This document shows positions 7,291-16,119 of a stretch of DNA of 64,000 nt, piece after piece; position 1 is the first letter of the stretch; each line of letters opens with the position of its first letter. The DNA is taken from NCBI RefSeq assembly GCF_022213955.1, contig NZ_JAKNTW010000009.1, positions 1 to 64,000 of the forward strand. The letters are read 5' to 3'. Origin of the DNA: Dolomitihabitans soli (lineage in GTDB: Bacteria; Actinomycetota; Actinomycetes; Streptosporangiales; Streptosporangiaceae). The translations under genes and the position numbers were made by a program. Under the pieces are notes generated by a model, which worked only from the letters and a program-made list of their open reading frames with translations, was not told the DNA's origin and ran no database searches.

Positions 7291-8229
7291 ATGGTTTTCA
7301 AGCGGATGTTGGGCGCTTTCGGTGTCGGAGCGCCCTCGGTGGACACCGTCCTGGCCGCACCCAACGTACGGCCGGGGCAGGCCCTCGCCGGTGAGGTCCG
7401 GATCAAGGGCGGCGACTTCGAGGCGTCCATCGAGCACGTCACCCTCGGACTCGTCGTCCAGGACAGCTCGGAGGACGGCGCGGACACCAGGGAGTTCTTC
7501 CGCGCCGAGGTGTCCGGGCCGTTCACCCTGGCGGTCGGCGAGGAGCGGACCCTGCCCTTCGAGATGCCGATCCCGTGGGAGACGCCCCTCTCGGAGATCG
7601 ACGGTCAGCCGCTGCGCGGGGTGGCGATCGGCGTCCGCACCGAGTTGTCCATCGCCAAGGCCGTGGACAAGGGCGACCTCGACCTGGTGCGGGTCAACCC
7701 CCTCCCAGCGCAGGACGCGGTCCTGCACGCGCTCATCCGCCTCGGCTTCCAGTTCGGCGGCACCGAACTGGAGACCGGCCACCTGTACGGCGTGCGGCGG
7801 GACCTGCCGTTCCACCAGGAGATCGAGTTCTACCCGCCGCCGCAGTACGCCGGCGGGATCAGCGAGATCGAGCTGGCCTTCGTCGCGTCCGAGCACGGGC
7901 TGGAGGTCATCCTCAAGGCCGACAGCCGGCACGGCGCCGACGCCGTCGGCCGCTTCCACGTCACCCACGAGGAGGCCGCCGGACGGGACTGGGAGTCGGA
8001 GATCACCGGGTGGCTCGGCCACCAGACCGGCGGCGGCTACGAGACCCACTACGGGCACGACCACCACGAGCGGCACGACCACCACGATGGGCACCACGGG
8101 CACCACGGCGGCCCCGGGATGGGAACCGTGGTGGCGGCAGGCGCGGTGGGCGTGGTCGGCGGACTCGTGGCCGCCGAGGCGATCGAGGAGATCTTCGAAG
8201 AGGAGGAGGAAGAGGGCGAGGAGGACTGA
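7291..8229 (+). CDS. Spo0M/SpoOM-family sporulation-control protein
   Basis: 312 aa from ATG 7291 (AGAGGGA just upstream; the long open frame to 6967 is not coding). The N-terminal 250 residues are the arrestin-like Spo0M fold (start MVFKRMLGAFGVGAPSVDTVL, then RPGQALAGEVRIKGGD). A His-rich stretch (about 252-275) follows, then a Gly/Ala/Val membrane-like helix GTVVAAGAVGVVGGLVAAEA and an acidic Glu tail. Spo0M proteins act in development or cell division in Bacillus and actinobacteria. The His/acidic tail might bind metal. It is convergent with the response regulator, 7 nt apart. Confidence 0.9.
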   Translation: MVFKRMLGAFGVGAPSVDTVLAAPNVRPGQALAGEVRIKGGDFEASIEHVTLGLVVQDSSEDGADTREFFRAEVSGPFTLAVGEERTLPFEMPIPWETPLSEIDGQPLRGVAIGVRTELSIAKAVDKGDLDLVRVNPLPAQDAVLHALIRLGFQFGGTELETGHLYGVRRDLPFHQEIEFYPPPQYAGGISEIELAFVASEHGLEVILKADSRHGADAVGRFHVTHEEAAGRDWESEITGWLGHQTGGGYETHYGHDHHERHDHHDGHHGHHGGPGMGTVVAAGAVGVVGGLVAAEAIEEIFEEEEEEGEED

Positions 8230-8236
8230 CCGGGCG

Positions 8237-8899
8237 TCAGAAGCCGCCCGGAGTGACGAGACCCGTCTCGTAGGCGTAGACGACGAGCTGGGCGCGATCA
8301 CGGGCGCCCAGCTTCGTCATGGCCCGGCTCACGTGGGTCTTGACGGTGGCGTAGCTGATGACGAGGTGGGTCGCGATCTCCTCGTTGGACATGCCGGCCG
8401 CGACGAGCGCCATCACCTCACGCTCCCGCTCGGTCAGCCGCTCCAGGCCGGGCGAGGCGACCGGTCGCGGCGGGGTCGCGACGTACTCCTCGATGAGCCG
8501 GCGGGTCACCGCGGGCGACAGCAGGGCGTCGCCACGGGCGGCGACCCGCACCGACTGGATCAGCTCGACCGGCTCGATGTCCTTGAGCAGGAACCCGCTG
8601 GCCCCCGCCCGCAGCGCGGCGAAGACGTATTCGTCGAGGGCGTAGTTGGTGAGGATCACCACTCGCACCTCGTCGAGCTCGGGGTCGGCGCCGATCCGGC
8701 GAGTGGCCTGGATACCGTCGAGCAGCGGCATCTTGACGTCGAGCAGGGCCACGTCGGGTTTCAGCGCCCTGGCCCGGTCGACGGCCTCGGAGCCGTTGCC
8801 CACCTCGCCCACGACCGTGATGTCGGCCTCGGAGTCGAGCAGGGCGCGGAAACCCGCCCGGATCAGCGGTTGGTCGTCGGCCAGCAGGACCCGGATCAC
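8237..8899 (-). CDS. NarL/FixJ-family response regulator
   Basis: 220 aa. Receiver with ADD at 7-9, phospho-Asp in VALLDVKMPLLDG, LTNYA and LLKD. C-terminal LuxR HTH (LTEREREVMALVAAGMSNEEIATHL). GTG 8899 overlaps the kinase TGA by 4 nt (GTGA). Forms a two-component system with the kinase at 8896-10029, paralogous to the pair at 2527-4304. Confidence 0.95.
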   Translation of the reverse strand: MIRVLLADDQPLIRAGFRALLDSEADITVVGEVGNGSEAVDRARALKPDVALLDVKMPLLDGIQATRRIGADPELDEVRVVILTNYALDEYVFAALRAGASGFLLKDIEPVELIQSVRVAARGDALLSPAVTRRLIEEYVATPPRPVASPGLERLTEREREVMALVAAGMSNEEIATHLVISYATVKTHVSRAMTKLGARDRAQLVVYAYETGLVTPGGF

Positions 8900-10029
8900 C
8901 GGTCGCGCCCGGGCAGGGGCAGCTCGGCCCTGACGGCGAACCCGCCTTCCGGCCGCCGACCGGCCGTGAGCGAGCCGCCCACGGCGACCGCACGCTCGCG
9001 CATTCCGATCACTCCCATTCCGTCACCCTCGGCGACCGCCGCCGAGGCTCCGTCGTCCTCGACACACAGAACGATCATGTCTGGCCGGTATTCCGTGGTC
9101 ACGGTCACCCGCGCCGCCCCCGCGTGCCTGAGCACATTGGTGAACGACTCCTGCAGGATTCGGTAGGCCGCCCGGTCGACCTGTTCCGGCAGCCGCCGCG
9201 GCTCGCCGTTCCGCACCAGCGTCACCGGCAGGCCGACGGCCTCGGCCCTGGTCACCAGGCGGGGCAGCAGGGCCAGGCCCGCTTCGGGACCTTCGTCCGC
9301 CTGCCGTAGCACGCCCAGCGTGGCCCGCAGCTCGCGCATCGCGTCGTGGCCCGACTCCTTGATCGCGGCGAGCGCCTCGCGGGTCTGCTCCGGGTCGCGG
9401 TCGATGAGGTGCATGGCGACGCCGACCTGCACGTTGATCACCGAGATGCTGTGGGTGAGCGTGTCGTGCAACTCCTGGGCGATCCACAGCCGCTCGTCGC
9501 CCGCCCGCCGCAGCGCCGCCTCCTCCTTGGTGTGCTCGGCCTCGGCCAGCCGCCGCTCGACCTCCAGCAGGTAGGCCCGGCGGCTGCGGACCACCTCCCC
9601 GACGACCACGATCGCCACCAGCCAGCCGCTGATCCACTGGAAGCCGTCGCCGGGGCTGGGATCGGTGTGTGACAGGGCGATGAGGAGGTAGACGCCGAAG
9701 GCCAGGGCACCGGCCAGCACGATCGCCGCGCGCCTGCGCCCCAGGGTGGCGAGGGTGTAGATGGCGATCAGGGCGGGCGCGGCGGCGAAGACACCCGGAT
9801 AGCGCAGGCCGTAGTAGGTGAAGCCGGCCACCACGGCGACCACGCCCGCGGGCAGCGGGGCGCTCCTCCTGAAGACGAGCGCGAGGGCCGCCACGGCGAG
9901 CGGCGTCAACCCCGCCGGGTCGAGGTCGCGCTCCAGCCCGCCGGACCGGGACAACCCCGCATAGCTGCCGCCGACCACGCCCGCCAGCACGGCGACCGCG
10001 ATCAACGCGTCGGCTCTACGCTCGTTCAC
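8896..10029 (-). CDS. Sensor histidine kinase (HisKA_3 type)
   Basis: 377 aa from GTG 10029. Residues 1-150 form five or so membrane helices. The HisKA_3 helix has the phospho-His in IAQELHDTLTHS (about 192), and HATPase_c has RILQESFTNVLRHAG, EDDG and GMGVIGMRERA. The start is supported by a TAGCGT box ending 7 nt before the GTG, so the transcript is probably leaderless. The in-frame GTG at 10038 lies within that spacing region. Sensed signal unknown; divergent from the copper-oxidase locus, which could be a target. Confidence 0.92.
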   Translation of the reverse strand: MNERRADALIAVAVLAGVVGGSYAGLSRSGGLERDLDPAGLTPLAVAALALVFRRSAPLPAGVVAVVAGFTYYGLRYPGVFAAAPALIAIYTLATLGRRRAAIVLAGALAFGVYLLIALSHTDPSPGDGFQWISGWLVAIVVVGEVVRSRRAYLLEVERRLAEAEHTKEEAALRRAGDERLWIAQELHDTLTHSISVINVQVGVAMHLIDRDPEQTREALAAIKESGHDAMRELRATLGVLRQADEGPEAGLALLPRLVTRAEAVGLPVTLVRNGEPRRLPEQVDRAAYRILQESFTNVLRHAGAARVTVTTEYRPDMIVLCVEDDGASAAVAEGDGMGVIGMRERAVAVGGSLTAGRRPEGGFAVRAELPLPGRDR

Positions 10030-10204
10030 GCCTGTCACGCTAAGCCATCGCCGGCAGCTCGCCGCCCTGCCTGTGGATGACCTCGCGCGTACATCCCCGG
10101 TCGTAGGCGAGGGCCCCGCGGCCTGTGGATAACCCAGGGGATGTAGGGCCAAGACCGTCCTCCGAGCCGACGATCCGAGAGCGCCGCGACCGGAGCATGG
10201 AGCC

Positions 10205-10729
10205 ATGAACTCCCCACCCGCCCCGACGAAGCGCCGCTGGATCATCTGGTCGATCCGGCTGGCCAGCACCGCGCATCTGGCCGGCGTGCTGGGGCAGGCG
10301 GCGCTCGCCGGGCTCTTCGTCACCGGAGACGCGAACCTGCTCCACTGGCACGAGGTCAACTCGATCAACGTCAGGGGCCTGCTGCTCCTCCAGATCGTCG
10401 CTGCGGTCCTGGTCCGCCGCCCCGGACGCGGCCCTGTCTGGCCGGCCTGGCTGAGCGGCCTGCTCCTTGTCGTGGAGGAGATGCAAGCGGGCCTCGGGTA
10501 CGTGCGGATGCTCGCCCTGCACATCCCGCTCGGCGTGGTCGTCTTCGGTGTCTCGGCCGCGCTCACCGCCTGGACCTGGTGGGGCCTGCGCAGGACCCCA
10601 CGCGAAGACGACCCGCAGACAGCCCCGCACGAAGACGACCAGAAGACGGCCCCACGCGAGGAGAACCCGCAGACGGCTTCGCGCGCGGAGACCCGGCGGA
10701 AGGCTTCGCGCGAGGGGACCCGGTCATGA
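10205..10729 (+). CDS. Small integral membrane protein with repetitive hydrophilic tail
   Basis: 174 aa. Four membrane helices occupy residues 12-125 (HLAGVLGQAALAGLFV, VRGLLLLQIVAAVLV, WPAWLSGLLLVVEE, LGVVVFGVSAALTAW). Conserved-looking HWHE and an internal His resemble heme- or copper-associated membrane proteins, but no family was recognised. The C-terminal 45 residues are about four imperfect copies of a 10-residue, 30-bp unit (PRED/E-DPQTA). Its TGA overlaps the oxidase ATG (ATGA), so the two are translationally coupled. It may anchor or deliver electrons for the oxidase. Confidence 0.8.
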   Translation: MNSPPAPTKRRWIIWSIRLASTAHLAGVLGQAALAGLFVTGDANLLHWHEVNSINVRGLLLLQIVAAVLVRRPGRGPVWPAWLSGLLLVVEEMQAGLGYVRMLALHIPLGVVVFGVSAALTAWTWWGLRRTPREDDPQTAPHEDDQKTAPREENPQTASRAETRRKASREGTRS

Positions 10730-12252
10730 TCTCGCGTAGAGGTTTCATCGGGACCCTGGCGGGCGCCGGGCTGGCCGCCGCGGGCTGCGGCGTGCTGACC
10801 TCGGAGACCTCAGGCCAGGGCCTGGCGAGCGCGCTGCCGCTGCCGGGCCCGTTCACCGTGCCGCTGCCGATCCCCCGGACCGCCGTACCGCTACGACCGG
10901 GCCATTACGAGGTGACGCAGCGGGCGGCCCAGGTGGAGATCATCCCGGGGATCAGGACCGAGGTGTGGGGGTATGACGGCACCTTCCCCGGGCCCACCTT
11001 CGACCTGCGGCGCGGCAGCCGTACGACCATCCGGGTACGCAACGAGTTGCGGGTGCCGACCTCCACCCATCTGCACGGCGGGGTGACGCCGGCCGACTCC
11101 GACGGCTATCCCACCGATCTGGTGGTCGCGGCGGGGCGCGGGTTCAGGCCGCCGCAGATGGCGCACGCGCGGCACGATCCGGCGCAGTGGAGCTACCACT
11201 CCGGGGCCAGAGACTACGTCTACCCGCTCGACCAGCGGGCCGCCACGCTGTGGTACCACGATCACCGGATGGACTTCACCGCGCCGCAGGTCTGGCGGGG
11301 GCTCGCCGGGTTCGCGCTGGTCCGCGATGACGAGGACGACGCGCTGCCGTTGCCGAAGGGCGAGCGGGACGTCCCGTTGATGATCTGCGACCGGGCCTTC
11401 GAGGAGGACGGCTCCTTCCGCTATCCGTCGCTGGATCCCAGCCTGCTGGTGCGCCCAGGGGTGCGGGACGCCTACATGGAGGGCGTCGAGGGAGATGTGA
11501 TCCTGGTCAACGGCGCGCCGTGGCCGGTGCTCGAAGTGGACGCGGCGAGGTACCGGTTCCGGCTGCTCAACGCCTCCAACGCGCGCAGGTACCGGCTCGC
11601 GTTGCGGCCTGGCGGGACCCTCGTGCAGGTGGGCAGCGATCTCGGGCTGCTGGCCGCGCCGGTGCCGCACGAGTCGCTGCCGATCGCGCCGGCCGAACGG
11701 TACGACGTGGTCGTCGACTTCGCCCGTTACCCGGTGGGGTCGGAGGTGACCCTGGTCAACACCCTGGGCGAGGGCGCCGCGCGAAACGTCATGCGGTTCC
11801 GGGTGGCGCGCGCGGTCGAAGACGACAGCGCGGTCCCCCGGCGGCTGTCGCGGATCGAGCCCGCCGACCGGGCGGGCGCGGTCGCCACCCGGCTGTTCGA
11901 CTTCCGGCGTACCGGACAGGGCCCGGACACGGCCTGGACGATCAACGGCGTCCCGTTCACGCCGGGCCGTCCGCTGGCCCGGCCGCGGCTCGGCACCACC
12001 GAGGTGTGGCGTTTCACAAGTGATTTCCACCACCCGGTCCATGTGCATCTGGCGCACTTCCAGGTCCTTTCGCGCAACGGCAGAGCGCCGTCGCCCGCGG
12101 ACGCCGGGTGGAAGGACACCGTTGACGTCCGGCCGTACGAGGTGGTGGAGGTGCTGGTCCGGTTCGAGGGGTACCGGGGGCGCTACATGGTGCACTGTCA
12201 CAATCTGGAGCACGAGGACATGGCGATGATGGCCGACTTCGAGATCATCTGA
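10726..12252 (+). CDS. Tat-exported multicopper oxidase
   Basis: 508 aa. The Tat signal MISRRGFIGTLAGAGLAAAGC contains the twin-Arg motif, and Cys21 in AAGC could make it a lipoprotein. All four copper-ligand motifs are present: HLHGG (about 107), WYHDH (about 176), HHPVHVHLAHFQ and the terminal HCHNLEHEDMAMM with Cys, His and axial Met of the type-1 site. Length and layout fit CotA/bilirubin-oxidase/phenoxazinone-synthase-type enzymes that couple substrate oxidation to O2 reduction. Coupled to the upstream membrane protein. Substrate (phenols, Cu(I) or bilirubin) unknown. Confidence 0.92.
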   Translation: MISRRGFIGTLAGAGLAAAGCGVLTSETSGQGLASALPLPGPFTVPLPIPRTAVPLRPGHYEVTQRAAQVEIIPGIRTEVWGYDGTFPGPTFDLRRGSRTTIRVRNELRVPTSTHLHGGVTPADSDGYPTDLVVAAGRGFRPPQMAHARHDPAQWSYHSGARDYVYPLDQRAATLWYHDHRMDFTAPQVWRGLAGFALVRDDEDDALPLPKGERDVPLMICDRAFEEDGSFRYPSLDPSLLVRPGVRDAYMEGVEGDVILVNGAPWPVLEVDAARYRFRLLNASNARRYRLALRPGGTLVQVGSDLGLLAAPVPHESLPIAPAERYDVVVDFARYPVGSEVTLVNTLGEGAARNVMRFRVARAVEDDSAVPRRLSRIEPADRAGAVATRLFDFRRTGQGPDTAWTINGVPFTPGRPLARPRLGTTEVWRFTSDFHHPVHVHLAHFQVLSRNGRAPSPADAGWKDTVDVRPYEVVEVLVRFEGYRGRYMVHCHNLEHEDMAMMADFEII

Positions 12253-12295
12253 GGTCTGCGGGATTGCCGACGATCGAGTAGGTAAGTTGTACGGA

Positions 12296-13486
12296 ATGGT
12301 TACGGCCCTCCCGCACACCACGCCTGCCCGCACGCCTGGATCCGCCCGCCTGGCGTGGCTCGACGCGTTGCGGGGCGTCGCCGCCCTCGCGGTGGTGGCC
12401 GAGCACATGCTGCCGTGGGTCATGCCGGCCCTGCGCCCCTACTGGTTCAACCTCGGCATGTACGGCGTGCTGGTGTTCTTCGCGGTGAGCGGGTACATCA
12501 TCCCCGCGTCGCTGGAGCACCGGGGCGACGTCCGGGCGTTCTGGATCGGCCGGATGTTCCGCCTCTACCCGCTCTACCTGCTCGTGATCGGCCTCACGCT
12601 GCTGCTGGGCCTGTGGATACCGGTGCGCCCGCACGTGCCGCGCGACATGTCAGCCGTTTCCGCGCACCTGACCATGCTGCTCGACGTGGTCCATGTGGCG
12701 GGCGTGGCGGACACGATGTGGACCCTGTCGTACGAGATGGTCTTCTACCTGCTGGTCGCCGCGCTGTTCGTGGTGAAGGTCCATCGGCGGAGCGGGGTCT
12801 TCGCGGTGCTGTTCGGGCTGGCGGCCATCGGCGCGGGCCTGCTGATCGGCGCACCGCTGGTGGAGGGCCCCGGGCCCGCCTACGTGTCGGGTGCCGTGTT
12901 CGTGGTCGGCATGATCTGCGTCGTCACCGGGCGTTTCCGCAGGACGGCCGCCTGCGTGCTCGGGCTGATGGCCGTGCTGCTGCTGTTCCTGGGCAGCTAT
13001 GTCCCCTGGCTGGGCGCCGCGATCCTGGCGGCGATGTTCACCGGCACGGTGATCCACCGCTGGGAGCGCGGCGCCGGCCCGCTCTGGCCCGCCTTCGTGG
13101 CGGGGGCGCTGATCGCGCTGAGCCCCGTGTGGGCGCGCCAGGCGGGCTGGTGGTGGGTGCAGCCGCAACCGTGGATCACCACGATCGTGCTGGCGGCGGC
13201 GACCTTCGCCCTTGGGATGGCGCTCAGACGCCGCCGCGTTCCCGCCTTCCTGGCCTGGCTCGGCTTGATCAGCTATTCGGTCTATCTGCTGCACCACCCG
13301 ATGCTCAGGGTCATCGTGAAGATCACTGGTGACCTGCGCCAGTCGTCCTGGTGGGTTCAGCTCACCGCGGCCGTGCTGATCGTCGCGGTGATCCTGGCCG
13401 CGAGCTGGGCGACCTACCGGCTGGTGGAGGTGCCGATGCAGCGGATGGGCCGCCGGGTGGCCAAGAGGTTCGCCCAGGCGGCCTAG
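12296..13486 (+). CDS. Acyltransferase 3 family (OafA/NolL-like) membrane protein
   Basis: 396 aa from ATG 12296 (TTG 12287 is possible). About ten membrane helices. Family markers are WLDALRGVAALAVVAEHM with the conserved His (about 40), FFAVSGYI and RMFRLYPLYLL. Such proteins O-acetylate or acylate cell-surface polysaccharides, peptidoglycan or secreted small molecules in the membrane. The stop overlaps the convergent FAH gene's stop through a shared CTAG. Confidence 0.9.
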   Translation: MVTALPHTTPARTPGSARLAWLDALRGVAALAVVAEHMLPWVMPALRPYWFNLGMYGVLVFFAVSGYIIPASLEHRGDVRAFWIGRMFRLYPLYLLVIGLTLLLGLWIPVRPHVPRDMSAVSAHLTMLLDVVHVAGVADTMWTLSYEMVFYLLVAALFVVKVHRRSGVFAVLFGLAAIGAGLLIGAPLVEGPGPAYVSGAVFVVGMICVVTGRFRRTAACVLGLMAVLLLFLGSYVPWLGAAILAAMFTGTVIHRWERGAGPLWPAFVAGALIALSPVWARQAGWWWVQPQPWITTIVLAAATFALGMALRRRRVPAFLAWLGLISYSVYLLHHPMLRVIVKITGDLRQSSWWVQLTAAVLIVAVILAASWATYRLVEVPMQRMGRRVAKRFAQAA

Positions 13487-14316
13487 GCGAAGGTGTGCCG
13501 CATCTCGCCGATGCCCTTGACGTAGGTGACGAGTTCGTCGCCCGCGGCGAGGAACTTCGGCGGGGTCATGCCCTGCCCGACGCCCGCCGGGGTGCCGGTG
13601 AAGATCACGTCGCCGGGGAGCAGCGTGAGCACGGCGGAGAGCTGGGCGATCAGCGACGGGATGCTGAAGATCATGTCGTTGGTGCGGCCCTTCTGCACGC
13701 TCTCGCCGTTCAGCACGCAGCCGAGCTCGATGTCGTCGCGGTCGGCGAACTCCTCCGGGGTGACCAGCGCGGGCCCCATCGGACCGAAGCCGGGGAACGA
13801 CTTGGCCATGCTGAACTGCGGCGGCGGGGCGATGAACTGGGTCAGCCGCTCGGAGATGTCCTGGCCCACGGTGAGCCCGGCGACGTGTCCCCAGGCGTCG
13901 GCCTCGGCCACCTGGTAGGCCTTGCGGCCGATCACCGCGACCAGTTCGACCTCCCAGTCGACGTTGCCCTCGGGCAGCGCGATCTCCCCGGTCGGCCCGG
14001 TGATGGAGGACACGTACTTGGTGAAGACCACCGGGTGCTCAGGGGCGGCGAACCCCGACTCGGCGGCGTGGTCGCGGTAGTTGAGCCCGATCGCGAACAC
14101 CTGACGCGGCACCGGCACCGGCGCGAGCAGGTCGCTCACCTCGTACGGCTGGGCCCCGCCCGTGTCCGCCTCGCGCGCCCACGCGGTGAACTCCTCCCAG
14201 CGCTCGAACACGGCCTGGGGGTCGGCGGCGAACGCCCCGCCGCTCGCCCGCTCGACATCCACGGCGCCGTCGCCGGCGAGCAGCACGAGCCGACCGGCGA
14301 GATTCGCGATACGCAC
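13483..14316 (-). CDS. Fumarylacetoacetate hydrolase-family protein
   Basis: 277 aa. N-terminal small domain, then the FAH catalytic fold: IGLNYRDHAAESG, metal-binding VDWEVELVAVIG (Glu-x-Glu) and later Asp in VGQDISERL, plus FTGTPAGVGQG. These enzymes hydrolyse or decarboxylate 2-oxo acids such as 2-oxo-3-deoxy sugar acids, acylpyruvates or catechol meta-cleavage products. GTG start 14316 with AAGGAGGAG upstream. Divergent from a GntR regulator, its probable controller, with palindromes between them. Confidence 0.9.
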   Translation of the reverse strand: MRIANLAGRLVLLAGDGAVDVERASGGAFAADPQAVFERWEEFTAWAREADTGGAQPYEVSDLLAPVPVPRQVFAIGLNYRDHAAESGFAAPEHPVVFTKYVSSITGPTGEIALPEGNVDWEVELVAVIGRKAYQVAEADAWGHVAGLTVGQDISERLTQFIAPPPQFSMAKSFPGFGPMGPALVTPEEFADRDDIELGCVLNGESVQKGRTNDMIFSIPSLIAQLSAVLTLLPGDVIFTGTPAGVGQGMTPPKFLAAGDELVTYVKGIGEMRHTFA

Positions 14317-14330
14317 GAGAACTCCTCCTT

Positions 14331-14346
14331 ATTCACCATTATGAAT
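14331..14346. promoter_or_regulatory. Candidate GntR operator (FAH/GntR divergent region)
   Basis: Inverted repeat ATTCA-6nt-TGAAT in the 79-bp divergent region, next to the FAH Shine-Dalgarno. A second site, the perfect 12-bp palindrome TCATCATGATGA at 14391-14402, covers the GntR start codon. Binding by the neighbouring GntR protein is inferred. Confidence 0.45.
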
Positions 14347-14395
14347 ATGGAGATTGTGGTCATGCCACGCGAGCCCTGTCAAGGGCATAATCATC

Positions 14396-15076
14396 ATGAT
14401 GAATGGAGACCCGCTGACTCGGCCGGAGATGGCCGCCGAGCGTATCGCCGTGCTCGCCCGCGCGGCCGAGCCGGGTGCCAGGCTGGGCACCAAGGAGGAA
14501 CTGCGCGCCACCTGCGGGGTGTCGGTCGGCACCTTCAACGAGGCGCTGCGCCTGGTCCAGGCCCGCGGCCTGGTCTCGGTACGGCCGGGCCCGGGCGGCG
14601 GGCTGTTCGCCGCCGAGCAATCGCCCATGGTGCGTCTCGGTCACTCCGTGCTCGCCATCGACGCCGACCAAACCTCGGTGGCCGACGCCGTACGCATCCG
14701 GAACGCGCTCGAAGCGCTCCTGGTCGAGGACGCGTTATGGCACGCGTCACCGGCGGACATCGCCCAGATGCGCGACCTGATCGGCGAGATGGCCCTCGCG
14801 GTCGACGCCCTCGACAGCACGGCGTTCACCCGGGCCAACTGGCGGCTGCACGCCCGGATCGCCGCGGTCAGCCCGAGTGAGATGCTGCGCTCGATCTATA
14901 CCGGCCTGCTCGACCTCATCGAGTCGCACACCCTCGCCGTGCTGCCGACCGGCGCGTCCGCCCTGGCCCACCTCTCCCAACGCCACCGCCTGCACGCGGA
15001 CCTCGTCCAGGCCATCGCCGACCGCGACCGCCCGGCCGCCCAGCGACTCGTCGAGGAGCACAACACCACCATCTAG
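14396..15076 (+). CDS. GntR-family transcriptional regulator (FadR subfamily)
   Basis: 226 aa from ATG 14396; a tandem ATG follows at 14399. N-terminal winged HTH (MAAERIAVLARAA, LGTKEELRATCGVSVGTFNEALRLVQARGLVSVRPGPGGGLF, residues 8-75), then an all-helical FCD ligand domain with Asp/His metal-ligand-like residues (VRIRNALEALLVEDAL, NWRLHARIA, HRLHADLVQAI). Probably represses the divergent FAH gene and itself, responding to a 2-oxo acid. The start codon lies inside a perfect palindrome, consistent with autorepression. Confidence 0.88.
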   Translation: MMNGDPLTRPEMAAERIAVLARAAEPGARLGTKEELRATCGVSVGTFNEALRLVQARGLVSVRPGPGGGLFAAEQSPMVRLGHSVLAIDADQTSVADAVRIRNALEALLVEDALWHASPADIAQMRDLIGEMALAVDALDSTAFTRANWRLHARIAAVSPSEMLRSIYTGLLDLIESHTLAVLPTGASALAHLSQRHRLHADLVQAIADRDRPAAQRLVEEHNTTI

Positions 15077-15098
15077 CCCCCGCCAGCCCCGTGGCCGG

Positions 15099-15335
15099 TC
15101 ACCGTCCCCGCAGCCTGCGCCGGATCACCGCCAGGTCCACGGCCGCGACCAGGGCCACCGCCCCGGCGATCACCGCCTCGGCCGTCCACACGGCCTCGCC
15201 GGTGCGCACCGCCTTGAGCACGAAGTAGACGACGGCCAGTACGGCGAGCGGCAGCACCACCCCGGACAGCACCGCCCTGGTCCGCAGGGGGCTACGCGCG
15301 TTGGCCGGCTCGGTCCCCGTCCGGTCGTTCCGCAT
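15099..15335 (-). CDS. DUF6343-like small membrane protein
   Basis: 78 aa from ATG 15335 with GGGGAGGGGAG immediately upstream. A short N-terminal RTGTEPANARSPLRTR block precedes two membrane helices (AVLSGVVLPLAVLAVVYFVL and AVIAGAVALVAAVDLAVI) and a basic tail. The N-terminal block resembles the DUF6343 family of small actinobacterial membrane proteins, recalled from memory and not searched. Function unknown. Confidence 0.65.
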   Translation of the reverse strand: MRNDRTGTEPANARSPLRTRAVLSGVVLPLAVLAVVYFVLKAVRTGEAVWTAEAVIAGAVALVAAVDLAVIRRRLRGR

Positions 15336-15504
15336 CTCCCCTCCCCTCACCAGACCCGTCACCTGCCCCCACCACCCCGCCGAAACCTCCCCCGCGTCCG
15401 GTCACCCTTCGGGCTGCCCGCCTCGCTGCCCTGACCGGAACGCGACCACCCGAGATCCCTCGTAACGTTGGGGCCGACGAGCCGATCAAGGGAGACGAGG
15501 AACG

Positions 15505-16119
15505 ATGCCGGGCGAGAAGATGGTGGACTTCTGGTTCGATCCCATGTGTCCGTACACCTGGATCACCTCCCAGTGGATGCGGGAGGTGGAGCGGGTCCGT
15601 CCGGTCGAGGTCCGGTGGCACATCATGAGCCTGTCCGTGCTCAACGAGCACCGCGACGACGACCCGGAGAACGACCCCGAGGGCTTTCTGTGGTTTCCGG
15701 TACGGGTCTGCGTGGCGGCTGAGCAGCAGTACGGCGCGCAGGCGCTCGCCAGGCTGTACACCGCGATCGGCGCCCGGGTGATCGAGCAGGGCCGGATGGA
15801 CGGCCTCATGGTCGCGCTGGCCGACGCCGGGCTGCCCGCGGAGCTGATCGAAGCCGGCCACACGACGGAGTACGACGACGCGCTGCGCGCCTCGCACGCG
15901 GCGGGCATCGGGCTGGTCGGCGAGCACGTGGGCACGCCGGTGATCGCCACCGACGGGGCGGACGGCGGGCGGATCGCGTTCTTCGGCCCCGTCGTCTCAC
16001 GGATCCCGCGCGGCGAGGAGGCCGGCCGGCTGTGGGACGGGTCGCTGCTGGTGGCCGGCGTCCGTGGATTCCACGAGCTCAAGGGACGCCCACACGCGGA
16101 GCCGGACTTCCACGGATGA
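15505..16119 (+). CDS. DsbA-family protein, mycothiol-dependent nitroreductase (Rv2466c)-like
   Basis: 204 aa. Thioredoxin/DsbA fold close to mycobacterial Rv2466c: VDFWFDPMCPYTWITSQW, then MSLSVLNEHRDD, the GEHVGTPVI cis-Pro loop, FFGPVVSRIPRGEEAGRLWD and a FHELKGRP end. Rv2466c has a CPWC active site; here it is Cys15-Pro-Tyr-Thr18, so the resolving Cys is lost and a monothiol mechanism with mycothiol is likely. A TAACGT box and GACGAGG precede the ATG. ATGA overlap couples it to the serine-hydrolase gene. Confidence 0.9.
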   Translation: MPGEKMVDFWFDPMCPYTWITSQWMREVERVRPVEVRWHIMSLSVLNEHRDDDPENDPEGFLWFPVRVCVAAEQQYGAQALARLYTAIGARVIEQGRMDGLMVALADAGLPAELIEAGHTTEYDDALRASHAAGIGLVGEHVGTPVIATDGADGGRIAFFGPVVSRIPRGEEAGRLWDGSLLVAGVRGFHELKGRPHAEPDFHG

